A stretch of 64,000 bases of DNA from UBA3006 sp031401235 (GTDB taxonomy: Bacteria; Actinomycetota; Acidimicrobiia; Acidimicrobiales; Ilumatobacteraceae): positions 1 to 64,000 of the forward strand of contig JANNRJ010000029.1 in assembly GCA_031401235.1 (NCBI GenBank), read 5' to 3'. The notes under the pieces are model-generated. The model was not told the origin of the DNA and ran no database searches. It saw only the letters and a program-made list of their open reading frames with translations. Position 1 is the stretch's first letter. Each line of letters begins with the position of its first letter. Below, one piece after another: positions 8,761-16,560 of the stretch. The position numbers and the translations under genes were made by a program.

Positions 8761-8799
8761 AGTCGCATTAGCATACATCCCGCTGTATGAATATGCAAT
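8761..8799 (-). promoter_or_regulatory. Tandem ARG boxes (ArgR operator) and promoter of argC
   Basis: On the minus strand two 18-bp boxes lie exactly 3 bp apart. Box 1 (8799-8782) has arms TGCAT and ATACA around ATTC. Box 2 (8778-8761) has arms TGTAT and ATGCG around GCTA. The known ARG box core is TGNAT-N4-ATNCA, and the 3-bp spacing is the classic operator layout. A possible promoter, TTGCAT (8798-8793), 17 bp, TATGCT (8775-8770), is buried within the boxes. ArgR is encoded four genes downstream. Confidence 0.7.
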
Positions 8800-8822
8800 G
8801 ACTGAGAAGATCGGGGCAGGAC

Positions 8823-11177
8823 TTAACCGCGCAAGGTGGCACCAAGCTTCACTGCCGCAGCGATGCACTTGGTGCGCACCCCAGCGACCTCACTGTCGGT
8901 GAGAGTCCGATCAGACGCCTGCAACCGAAATCGATACGCCAGGCTCCGCGAGTCAGGGTTAATCCCTGCTCCTCGATAGATGTCGAACATCGTCAATTCA
9001 ACAATCAATGCCCCACCCGCCTGCCGCAGTGCCTTGGTCATAACCGAGGCGGCAACCGAATGGGGAGTCGCAAAGGCCAGATCGAAATCGCTAGAAGGAA
9101 ATTTGCTCACCGCTTGGGCAATGCGAATCTTTGGTTCGTCGGCAAGCAAAATCGACAAATTGAGTTCAACACAAGCAACTCGTCCGGCGATGCTGTAGTT
9201 GGCTAAAACGGTGGGATCAATTTCGCCAACCGCGCCAATCGGAAGTCGGCCTCGATTCAATTCGGCACTGCGGGTGGCATGAAATCCTGCCGCTGGTTTG
9301 TCTTGGCTTAATTGTGCACCCACGCCAAGACCGGCGGCGAGTTGCGACCAGATGTCGATGGCCACTCGGGCATCAGCATTTGCCACCATGACACATAAGG
9401 CTTCGTACTCGTCAGGCAACTGCTGTGATCCCTGTGGATAGACATGACCGATCTCAAATAGCGAGATGTTGTTGTTTCGATGCGATTGGTTATAGGAAAT
9501 GGCTCGCAGCATGCCGTGTCGCAGAGAAGTTCGCAGCACACTTTCTTCCGCAACCAATGGGTTAGCGAGACGTAATGCATCGTCTTCACCGAGACCCGAC
9601 CGGGCAAGATCACCAGGTGCAAGAAACGGATTCGGCATCGCTTCGGACGCCCCAAGTCCAAGCAACAATTCGCGCACAAGTCGCCGACGTTTTTGCAACG
9701 GTGATAATCGTCCATGAATCGGTGATTTTGGGACCGTCTTACCCAATTCGTCGTAGCCATAGTGACGGGCAATTTCTTCAACGATGTCAATTTCAACTGA
9801 ACAATCGGGTCGATACGAGGGGACAGAAATTTTGACCGTTGACTTGCGCCGATCGGCTACGGAAAACCCAAGCGGTGTGAGCAGTTTGGCAACCTGAGTG
9901 GCGGTCAACTCCACGCCCAAGACACGGTGAATTTGGTTCAGTCGTAAACCGACTTCACTTGTTTGGGACGGAAGCGACTTGGTCTGCTTATCGGTAGCGC
10001 CCGAGTGAACGACTAATTTCGGACACGACTCACGCAAGATGGCGGCAAAGCGAAGTACTGAGTGATCGATACCGTATGGATCCGCACCCCGCTCAAATCG
10101 CAGCGAAGCTTCGGTCCGCAGAGAAAGTCGGGTTACAGAGTCGGCGATACCAGCCGGTTCAAACCATGCCGTTTCTAATGCCACGGTTGTTGTCGTTGGA
10201 ATGATTTGTGAATTTTCTCCACCCATGATGCCGGCAATACCAACCGGATCATCGGCTGAATTGCAGATGAGCAATTCACGACTGCTTAATACTCGCGTGG
10301 CGCCATCCAAAGTGATGATTGATTCGCCATCTCGGGCACATCGAATAATGAAGCCATCACGGACCTGATCGAAGTCATAAGCGTGATTAGGTTGGTTAAG
10401 TTCAAGTGTCACAAAATTTGAAGCATCCACGACATTGTTGATTGGTCGCATTCCGGCTTGAGTAAGCCGTCGAGCCACCCAATCGGGCGACGGACCAACT
10501 TCAATGCCAGACATCACCGTGACATTGAACCTGGCGCATCGATTTCCGTCGACAATTTTTACCGGGACACTCTTGCGTGGGCCAAGTGACAACTGATCGC
10601 CGGGGGGAACATGAAGCGGTTTGTCGAGATTTGCCGCAATATCGCGGGCCACACCCAAATATCCGGTGCAATCAGGGCGATTACGAGTGACATCGAGGTC
10701 ATATACATAGTCGGTTTCGATGCCCAGCGAAGCAAAAACGTTGGCCCCTAGCTGGAGATCTGAAGGAAGAATATAAATCCCGGCGGCATCACTTCCCAGA
10801 CCCAATTCAATGCTTGAACACAACATTCCTTCACTGTCGATTCCGAGAATTCCGCGAGATGAAATAACTTGGCCATCGGGCATCGTCGTGCCAATAGTGG
10901 CAAGCGGCACCAAATCGCCGGCTGACATGTTGAATGCGCCGCACCACACATGTCGTTCGACACCGTCGCCGGTATCGACGAACACGCGATGAACTTTGGC
11001 GGCATCGGGATGGGGCTGGGTGCGCACAACTTTTGCCACCACCACACCGTTGACAGCGACCCCGACCTGCTCGACACTTTCAACTGCCAAACCAAGTTTG
11101 GTGAAAGTTGATGCAACGAAGTCAACATCATCGCCAACGTCGGTGAACTCGCTTAACCAGGAGTGTAGAATCTTCAT
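8823..11177 (-). CDS. pheT: Phenylalanyl-tRNA synthetase beta subunit
   Basis: Beta chain of the (alpha-beta)2 class II PheRS; it binds tRNA-Phe and hydrolyses mischarged Tyr-tRNA. At 784 aa it has the full-length layout: an N-terminal EMAP/tRNA-binding domain (about 40-150, VVAKVVRTQPHPDA), B3/B4 editing domain (about 200-380), B5 domain (about 400-470), and a C-terminal anticodon-binding FDX-ACB domain (about 690-784) ending in an RFRLQASDRTLTDSEV segment. Its start overlaps the pheS stop by one base (TAATG), so the two subunits are translationally coupled. Confidence 0.97.
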   Translation of the reverse strand: MKILHSWLSEFTDVGDDVDFVASTFTKLGLAVESVEQVGVAVNGVVVAKVVRTQPHPDAAKVHRVFVDTGDGVERHVWCGAFNMSAGDLVPLATIGTTMPDGQVISSRGILGIDSEGMLCSSIELGLGSDAAGIYILPSDLQLGANVFASLGIETDYVYDLDVTRNRPDCTGYLGVARDIAANLDKPLHVPPGDQLSLGPRKSVPVKIVDGNRCARFNVTVMSGIEVGPSPDWVARRLTQAGMRPINNVVDASNFVTLELNQPNHAYDFDQVRDGFIIRCARDGESIITLDGATRVLSSRELLICNSADDPVGIAGIMGGENSQIIPTTTTVALETAWFEPAGIADSVTRLSLRTEASLRFERGADPYGIDHSVLRFAAILRESCPKLVVHSGATDKQTKSLPSQTSEVGLRLNQIHRVLGVELTATQVAKLLTPLGFSVADRRKSTVKISVPSYRPDCSVEIDIVEEIARHYGYDELGKTVPKSPIHGRLSPLQKRRRLVRELLLGLGASEAMPNPFLAPGDLARSGLGEDDALRLANPLVAEESVLRTSLRHGMLRAISYNQSHRNNNISLFEIGHVYPQGSQQLPDEYEALCVMVANADARVAIDIWSQLAAGLGVGAQLSQDKPAAGFHATRSAELNRGRLPIGAVGEIDPTVLANYSIAGRVACVELNLSILLADEPKIRIAQAVSKFPSSDFDLAFATPHSVAASVMTKALRQAGGALIVELTMFDIYRGAGINPDSRSLAYRFRLQASDRTLTDSEVAGVRTKCIAAAVKLGATLRG

Positions 11178-12226
11178 TAAAACTGCCTAAGAAATCGCAG
11201 ATCGTTGGTATACATCTCGCGAATGTCTTCTACCTTGTGCTGTTCCTTAGCCATTCGATCAATGCCGAATCCAAATGCAAATCCGGTGAATTCATCGGGA
11301 TCAATTCCACAAGCCCGCAAGACATTTGGATGGACCATGCCACAGCCACCTAATTCCATCCAATTACCATCGGAGCGACGAATGTCAAACTCGGCGCTCG
11401 GTTCGGTGAATGGAAAATAAGATGGTCGTAGACGACTTGTGAACTCGCTGCCGAAGAATGCTTTGGTAAAAGCTTCGATGGTTCCGGCCAAATGCCCAAA
11501 GGTGATGTCTCGATCAATTACCAGTCCTTCGATTTGATGAAACACGGGCATGTGAGTGGCATCGGGTGTATCGCGGCGAAATACCCGCCCTGGCATCACC
11601 GCATAGATCGGAAGATCCCATGTCTGCATGACCCTGATCTGAACGGGTGAAGTGTGGGTACGCAGTAACACTGAATCGGGCTCGCGCAAGTCGTCTGCTC
11701 CCGAGTTGAGAAAGATCGTGTCAAAACCACTACGGGCAGGATGCGATTTGGGCATATTCAATGCCTCAAAGTTGTAAAAATCTGTTTCTACTTCTGGTCC
11801 CTCGGCAATGTTAAAGCCAAGCCCAATGAACACATCTTCCAATCGCTCGGTGGATTGGGTAACAATGTGCGAATGTCCTCGCCTATCCGGAGTGACAAAT
11901 TCAGTGAGGTCGATATACTCGTCGGCGATTTGGGCGGCACGATCGCGCGTAGATAACAACCCGAGTCGGCTACTTAGAGCTTCGTCAATTGCCGCTGAAG
12001 CGTCATTGATCAGTTGTCCGGCGACTTTACGGGAAGCGACATCAATAATCGAGCCAAGTTGTGATCTCAATTGGACAAGTGAGCCTTTTTTGCCCTTCAG
12101 TTCACTATTCAAGTTGCGCAAGGAATCAGAATCAGCGGCAACAGCGATTGCTTCAAGGGCTAAGCGACGAGCCGCTGCAATGTCGTCGATAATGGCATTG
12201 GCCGTTGGCGAATCTGGAGAGACCAT
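11177..12226 (-). CDS. pheS: Phenylalanyl-tRNA synthetase alpha subunit
   Basis: Catalytic subunit of PheRS. The 349-aa protein has an N-terminal coiled-coil arm (first ~90 residues) that grips tRNA-Phe, and the class II core with the motif 2 region RVFRRDTPDATHMPVFHQIE and motif 3 GFAFGFGIDRMA near the C-terminus. I chose the ATG at 12226 because GGGGAG lies 4 nt before it; a TTG at 12238 is the alternative and adds four residues. It follows the SpoU-type methyltransferase after a short gap. Confidence 0.97.
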   Translation of the reverse strand: MVSPDSPTANAIIDDIAAARRLALEAIAVAADSDSLRNLNSELKGKKGSLVQLRSQLGSIIDVASRKVAGQLINDASAAIDEALSSRLGLLSTRDRAAQIADEYIDLTEFVTPDRRGHSHIVTQSTERLEDVFIGLGFNIAEGPEVETDFYNFEALNMPKSHPARSGFDTIFLNSGADDLREPDSVLLRTHTSPVQIRVMQTWDLPIYAVMPGRVFRRDTPDATHMPVFHQIEGLVIDRDITFGHLAGTIEAFTKAFFGSEFTSRLRPSYFPFTEPSAEFDIRRSDGNWMELGGCGMVHPNVLRACGIDPDEFTGFAFGFGIDRMAKEQHKVEDIREMYTNDLRFLRQF

Positions 12227-12240
12227 GTCGCTCCCCAACG

Positions 12241-12972
12241 CTACTCGCCTAGCCGAAGGCCAACCCGCTGCTTTGCAACTTCAAAACACACCAAGGTTGC
12301 CGCCATCGCCACATTGAGACTTTCGCCTCGACCGGCATGTGGAATAGTGATCCACTGATCGACTTCGACTTCCACTGACATTCCGCGAGACTCGTTACCG
12401 ACAACAATTGCTACTCGACCACTGAGATCGGCCGTGGTGTAATCAATCGTGCCGGGCTGATCATGTGACGATGTGCCCACAAGGCGATATCCTGCGCTTC
12501 GAACATTACTGAGTTGGACACCTTCGACTACAGGGACATGAAACAATGCCCCCGCTGATGAACGAACTACTTTGGGATTGAACGCTTCCACGGTGTCGCT
12601 GGTGAGGACAACTGCACTTGCTCCGGCTGCTTCAGCCGAGCGCAAAATAGTACCCAGATTGCCCGGGTCACTGACTCGGTCAGCAACAACAATCCAACCG
12701 TCGCTCGGTAGCGACGCCAGCGATGCCACCCGGCGTTCGGCAATCGCAATCACGGGTTGAGGAGTTGTAGTCGTCGCCACTCTCTCCATTACTCCCTCAG
12801 CAAGTTGATACACATCGGATTCGGTGCCAAATACGCGGATACCGCCAGGGGCAAGAAACTGTGACTCGATCCGCCAATTTGCACTTATCGCTTCAGCAAT
12901 TAGTGTCGCGCCTTCAATGATGAAGGCACTATCTTCCACGCGCGCACTTCGTCGCGCGCTCAAACGACGCAA
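12241..12972 (-). CDS. TrmH/SpoU family RNA 2'-O-methyltransferase
   Basis: SPOUT-fold methyltransferase acting on rRNA or tRNA ribose; the exact target cannot be read from sequence. It has an N-terminal substrate-binding domain (AFIIEGATLIAEA) and the C-terminal knot with motifs NLGTILRSAEAAG, VVGNESRGM and PHAGRGESLNVAMAA. Coordinates use the TTG at 12972 (243 aa). However, in-frame codons upstream encode HPRVQRLRRL, which matches how the family usually begins, and only a CTG at 13017 (overlapping the rplT stop as CTGA) could include them. Lies between rplT and pheS, as in Streptomyces. Confidence 0.93.
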   Translation of the reverse strand: MRRLSARRSARVEDSAFIIEGATLIAEAISANWRIESQFLAPGGIRVFGTESDVYQLAEGVMERVATTTTPQPVIAIAERRVASLASLPSDGWIVVADRVSDPGNLGTILRSAEAAGASAVVLTSDTVEAFNPKVVRSSAGALFHVPVVEGVQLSNVRSAGYRLVGTSSHDQPGTIDYTTADLSGRVAIVVGNESRGMSVEVEVDQWITIPHAGRGESLNVAMAATLVCFEVAKQRVGLRLGE

Positions 12973-13013
12973 TCGCTGAACTCTGGGATGTGAAAATCCG
13001 AGATGAGTGTCGC

Positions 13014-13370
13014 TCAGACAAGCGCTCCCTTGGCGGTGGCCACCAAGTTGGCGAATGCTTGGGCATCATGAACGGCAAGATCGGCAAGAATTTTGCGATC
13101 CACCGACACTCCGGCTTTACTCAATCCGGCAATCAGACGACTGTATGAAAAATCATTCTGACGGCATCCAGCATTGATTCGTTGAATCCATAGGCTACGA
13201 AATTCGCCCTTCTTGGCCCGACGGTCGCGAAAGGCATATTGACCCGAGTGAAGCACCTGCTCATTTGCTGAGCGGAAGGTACGACTGCGATCGCCGTAGT
13301 ACCCCTTGGCCTTCTCGAGTATCGCCTTGTGTTTCTTGCGGGCGTGAACTGCTCGTTTTACACGTGCCAT
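13014..13370 (-). CDS. rplT: Ribosomal protein L20
   Basis: Large-subunit protein needed early in 50S assembly. The 118-aa protein is very basic at the N-terminus (MARVKRAVHARKKHK) and carries the family signature YYGDRSRTFRSANEQV, then RDRRAKKGEFRSLWIQRINA. It is the third member of the infC-rpmI-rplT operon. In some bacteria L20 represses this operon by binding the mRNA; I could not identify such a site here. Confidence 0.98.
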   Translation of the reverse strand: MARVKRAVHARKKHKAILEKAKGYYGDRSRTFRSANEQVLHSGQYAFRDRRAKKGEFRSLWIQRINAGCRQNDFSYSRLIAGLSKAGVSVDRKILADLAVHDAQAFANLVATAKGALV

Positions 13371-13392
13371 GATCTAGTCCTTTCAGGAATCT

Positions 13393-13590
13393 CTATCGTT
13401 CGCCAAGCAAACGCTTGATGCGTTTGACATCGCCAGAATGAACATCTACGGATCCGTCAAGACGACGGGTGCGAGTAGAAGCTTTGTGCTCGAAAAGGTG
13501 CTGACGCATTGACTGTTGACGACGCAACTTGCCAGTGCCTGTTTTTTTAAACCGCTTGGCGGTTGTTTTGGATGTCTTCATCTTCGGCAT
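13393..13590 (-). CDS. rpmI: Ribosomal protein L35
   Basis: A 65-aa basic large-subunit protein with the usual start MPKMKTSKTTAKRFKKTG and a C-terminal DVKRIKRLLGE. Length and composition are typical. It lies 22 bp before rplT and 37 bp after infC, the near-universal order for these three genes. Confidence 0.98.
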   Translation of the reverse strand: MPKMKTSKTTAKRFKKTGTGKLRRQQSMRQHLFEHKASTRTRRLDGSVDVHSGDVKRIKRLLGER

Positions 13591-13627
13591 GTTGTGTTCT
13601 CCGGCCCTCGTCTTAAGTTATGAAAAA

Positions 13628-14284
13628 TCAGTTGTCAGTCACTGCTGCCACGGTTGGCACCACTGCGCCGATTACTGCATTGACTGCCCCGTCAATTGCT
13701 GGGGGTGGCGCTACTTTTGGCTTTACTGCTGACGAATGGTTGTTGTTGTTATTCCGCTTAGCGACATTTTTTTCTGGCGAGAGAACCATCGTCATACTGC
13801 GACCTTCGAGTCGCGCATATGTGTCGATCCGGGCGATTGGCCCCAGTTGTTCGATAACACCGTCAAGGATTTTGGCTCCCAGTTCAGGGTGTGCAACCTC
13901 ACGACCACGAAACTGCAACGTGACCTTCACTTTGTGGCCTTCGCCGAGAAACTCTCGGATGTGGCGCACTTTGGTGTCGAAATCACCTTTGCCGATTTTT
14001 GGCTTGAACTTGACTTCCTTCATGGTTATCTGCACGGTCTTTTTGCGAGACTCTTTTAGTCGTTGCGCTTCCTCGTAGCGGAACTTGCCGTAGTCCATAA
14101 TGCGACAAACGGGCGGTTCTGCAAGAGGAGCAACTTCGACCAAATCGAGTTCGGCGATGCGGGCCCTTTCGAGTGCATCTGCAATCGTGACGATTCCCAC
14201 CTGAGATCCGTCGGCATCAACAAGTCGAACTTCGCGGGCGCGAATCTTGTCGTTGTACCGCGGTTCATTTACTGGCGGTGCTAT
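13628..14284 (-). CDS. infC: Translation initiation factor IF-3
   Basis: Binds the 30S subunit, checks the start codon and keeps subunits apart. The N domain begins NEPRYNDKIRAREVRLV, and DYGKFRYEEAQRLKESRKK runs into the linker and C domain. The start is hard: no ATG is near, and GTG at 14422 would add about 46 unrelated residues. I place it at an ATA (14284), giving 218 aa, because infC often uses rare start codons (AUU in E. coli); another ATA at 14311 lies only 2 nt after an AGGAGG. The last ~40 residues are an Asn/Ala/Pro/Val-rich tail beyond the normal end. Confidence 0.92.
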   Translation of the reverse strand: MAPPVNEPRYNDKIRAREVRLVDADGSQVGIVTIADALERARIAELDLVEVAPLAEPPVCRIMDYGKFRYEEAQRLKESRKKTVQITMKEVKFKPKIGKGDFDTKVRHIREFLGEGHKVKVTLQFRGREVAHPELGAKILDGVIEQLGPIARIDTYARLEGRSMTMVLSPEKNVAKRNNNNNHSSAVKPKVAPPPAIDGAVNAVIGAVVPTVAAVTDN

Positions 14285-14509
14285 GGCTTTTCTCTCTTGT
14301 GCAAGCGGTATGGCCTCCTGTGGAATATAAGTAACGAATTCAATCAGACTTTTGTCGGTGGGCGCAAACGGGCCGAACCGCCTAGCGACTGTGTCGCTCC
14401 TGCGCACTCGACCCAAACGCACTCACTCAACATCAGACTGGTCACTTTCGGGACTCGTGTTGTGTTGTTTTCGTGGTTAGGTGGGAGAACGAATCTCCAC
14501 TTGGGGCAT

Positions 14510-14515
14510 TATCGT
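14510..14515 (+). promoter_or_regulatory. Putative -10 element of the DUF1844 gene
   Basis: TATCGT fits the actinobacterial TANNNT -10 pattern and ends 7 nt before the ATG at 14523, with no ribosome binding site between. This would give a leaderless mRNA. No clear -35 element is seen. The 14285-14522 gap also carries the divergent infC leader. Confidence 0.3.
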
Positions 14516-14522
14516 AGCGCAG

Positions 14523-14855
14523 ATGACGGATAATCCCACCGACAATCCCACTGACTCGACCGACCTCCACGATGCAGAGGCGACTCTTGCCGAAGCGCGT
14601 AAACGCGTCGCTGAAACTCCGGCCAACGTTGTCGTGGTAAATCACGTGATGGGACTGTATGAATTGGCCGCCATTCATCTATCAGCCGATCCACCCCGAC
14701 TTGATCAGGCGGCATTGGCCATCGATGCTGTGGCATGTCTCGTGGATGGAATTGGACCTCGTCTCGGTGAAGAGCACGCCACTTTGCGCGATGCTCTGGC
14801 CAATATTCGACTTGCCTTTGTCCAGATCAAGGGCTCTCAGTCGCCTGCACCGTGA
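14523..14855 (+). CDS. DUF1844 domain protein
   Basis: A 110-aa acidic protein. After an Asn/Asp/Thr-rich start, residues ~35-105 match the DUF1844 pattern: VVNHVMGLYELAAIHL, then ALAIDAVACLVDGIG and LRDALANIRLAFVQIKG, all helical. The family has no established function that I know of. It neighbours infC in other actinobacteria, and here it is divergent from it, one of only two plus-strand genes in the window. Its 3' end overlaps the convergent cold-shock-domain gene by 29 bp. I prefer the ATG at 14523 over the upstream in-frame start at 14481. Confidence 0.85.
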   Translation: MTDNPTDNPTDSTDLHDAEATLAEARKRVAETPANVVVVNHVMGLYELAAIHLSADPPRLDQAALAIDAVACLVDGIGPRLGEEHATLRDALANIRLAFVQIKGSQSPAP

Positions 14856-15060
14856 CGACAGAAGCTTCGCGAATACCAAATCGTTCAACCGGCACAAAAC
14901 TCACTTGAGTGTCCACAGCAATGTCACGGGTGCCATCGCTAATCTCGGCGCAGTGAAACAAATACTTTTCACTTTGGGCATCAATTATTCCTAGACCGCG
15001 ATGGGAATCAAATGATTCGACAACTCCGTACCTGATTTCGCATTTGATTTCTGGGTTCAC
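14827..15060 (-). CDS. Divergent cold-shock-domain protein
   Basis: A 77-aa single-domain OB-fold protein, probably an RNA- or ssDNA-binding factor. The pattern GVVESFDSHRGLGIID, then YLFHCAEISDGTRDI and TQVSFVP, follows the cold-shock fold. However, the RNP1 position reads RGLGII (21-26) in place of the canonical KGFGFI, so two stacking aromatic residues are replaced, and RNP2 reads YLFHC (33-37). I recall similar FHCTxIADGSR proteins in actinobacteria, so this is probably a subfamily rather than decay. It follows fmt by 3 bp and overlaps the DUF1844 gene tail to tail. Confidence 0.85.
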   Translation of the reverse strand: MNPEIKCEIRYGVVESFDSHRGLGIIDAQSEKYLFHCAEISDGTRDIAVDTQVSFVPVERFGIREASVVTVQATESP

Positions 15061-15063
15061 GAT

Positions 15064-15984
15064 TTAGCCGAACAACTCGTCGGGTTGCAGTCGAGCGCCA
15101 CGCGACCAACTAAGTGCATCAAGCACGGGTTTGCCTTCCGGTTGGATAGTTTGTAAACAAATTGCGCCTTGGCCAGCTGCAATAACAATGCCATCTAAAG
15201 CGCGCTCCTGAAACTGGCCCGGCACACCCGAAATCGTCGTATTAATTGCACGCGCTGAGCGGATATTAAGTCTTTTACCTCGAAAAATTGTATGGCCAAC
15301 TCCGACCCGAGTGATTCGTACAAGTTGCTCGGCTGATGTCGTCCAGTTAAACGCCAAGTCTTGTGCGGTGATCTTCGATGCATAGGTCGCATCGCCTACT
15401 TGTGGCTCACCGACTCCGGCACCGTTTCTAACAACATCCAAGAGCAACGGAATCGAAATTGTGCACAGTCGCTCCCGTAAGGCATTTGAACTCTCGTTGG
15501 CTTGGATTTCGACGACGGTTCGTCGATACACCTCGCCTGTGTCTAGAGCTTCCGCCACACGCATAATACAAACTCCGGTTTCGCTGTCCCCAGCGAGTAT
15601 TGCTCGCTCCACTGGCGCTGCTCCTCTCCACCGCGGTAACAGCGAAAAATGCACATTGACCATTGGCACAACTGTCAGTAATGACATCGGCAACAATCGG
15701 CCGTAAGCAACGACAACGCCGAGCAAATTATTGTCACCCGCCAGGATTGTCGCATCGCCGAGATCGTGGCTGACAGGAATACCCAACTCGAGTGCCGCTT
15801 GCTTAACCGGACTTGGTGAAACATCTGAACCGCGACCACGCCTAGTGTCCGGTCGCGTAATTACCAGATCAATACGAACTCCGGATGCATGAAGTGCCCG
15901 CAATGGAGACACGGCTACTTCAGGAGTTCCGAAATAGACGATCCGCCCAGCCGCCCCTATCGGAAGCGGTGCCAAGGTGTTCAC
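15064..15984 (-). CDS. fmt: Methionyl-tRNA formyltransferase
   Basis: Formylates initiator Met-tRNA using 10-formyltetrahydrofolate. The 306-aa protein has the N-terminal formyltransferase domain with HFSLLPRWRGAAP (112-124), containing the catalytic His and the SLLP signature, and then ETGVCIM after a conserved Asp. A C-terminal OB-like domain covers about 210-306. The start overlaps the def stop by ATGA, so addition and removal of the formyl group are co-expressed. priA-def-fmt is a common bacterial arrangement; here other genes separate priA from def. Confidence 0.97.
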   Translation of the reverse strand: MNTLAPLPIGAAGRIVYFGTPEVAVSPLRALHASGVRIDLVITRPDTRRGRGSDVSPSPVKQAALELGIPVSHDLGDATILAGDNNLLGVVVAYGRLLPMSLLTVVPMVNVHFSLLPRWRGAAPVERAILAGDSETGVCIMRVAEALDTGEVYRRTVVEIQANESSNALRERLCTISIPLLLDVVRNGAGVGEPQVGDATYASKITAQDLAFNWTTSAEQLVRITRVGVGHTIFRGKRLNIRSARAINTTISGVPGQFQERALDGIVIAAGQGAICLQTIQPEGKPVLDALSWSRGARLQPDELFG

Positions 15985-16514
15985 GTCAGTCGTAAGTGGA
16001 TCGGTTCGGTATTTTGCGGCTGCTCCTCGAGTTTTCGATATTCGGCCAAAGCTAGTTTTCGTTGATCAGGAGTCATTCGTTCAAACATCAATACACCCTG
16101 AAGGTGATCAATTTCATGTTGAAATAATCGGGCCAACAACTCGTCGGCCTCAATTTCAACCGTGTTGCCATCGAGCGAGATACCGCGGACCAAGACTTGT
16201 TTGGGTCGCAGCATTTCCACATATAAACCAGGAATCGACAAACATCCTTCGTCGTACACCCATTCTCCACTCGACTCGACGATGGTCGGATTAAGCAGCA
16301 CCTGAGGATTTTCATCCACGTCATATACAAATATCTGCTTTTGTACGCCGATCTGAGGGCCAGCAAGACCAAGTCCCGGGGCCTCATACATCACCGTAAA
16401 CATTGTCTCCGACAAGGCGACAAGCTTGCTATCGATGTCAGTAATAATGGCGGCAGGAGACTTGAGCACGGGGTCGCCGTACTTTCGAATTTCGGTGCTA
16501 TTTGGCTGCGCCAT
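15981..16514 (-). CDS. def: Peptide deformylase
   Basis: Metal-dependent enzyme removing the N-formyl group from new proteins. All three motifs are present: GLGLAGPQIG (47-56; one A to G change from GxGLAAxQ), EGCLS (89-93) and HEIDH (133-137). The metal ligands are Cys91 and His133/His137. From the ATG at 16514 the protein has 177 aa. The longer ORF from 16580 is an artefact of the upstream region. The start codon and promoter lie within direct repeat copy A (16492-16532), whose partner is 1.49 kb away. Confidence 0.97.
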   Translation of the reverse strand: MAQPNSTEIRKYGDPVLKSPAAIITDIDSKLVALSETMFTVMYEAPGLGLAGPQIGVQKQIFVYDVDENPQVLLNPTIVESSGEWVYDEGCLSIPGLYVEMLRPKQVLVRGISLDGNTVEIEADELLARLFQHEIDHLQGVLMFERMTPDQRKLALAEYRKLEEQPQNTEPIHLRLT

Positions 16515-16532
16515 AGCGTGTAAGGCTAGCGA
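16492..16532. repeat. Direct repeat copy A (def 5' end)
   Basis: This 41-bp segment matches 17984-18024 at 35 of 41 positions; the core 16501-16532 matches at 29 of 32. It includes the first eight def codons and 18 bp upstream of the ATG. The two copies are 1492 bp apart in the same orientation and flank the secreted-protein gene. Confidence 0.85.
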
Positions 16533-16560
16533 CGACTCGGAATGCAGCAAAAGTTGGTGT

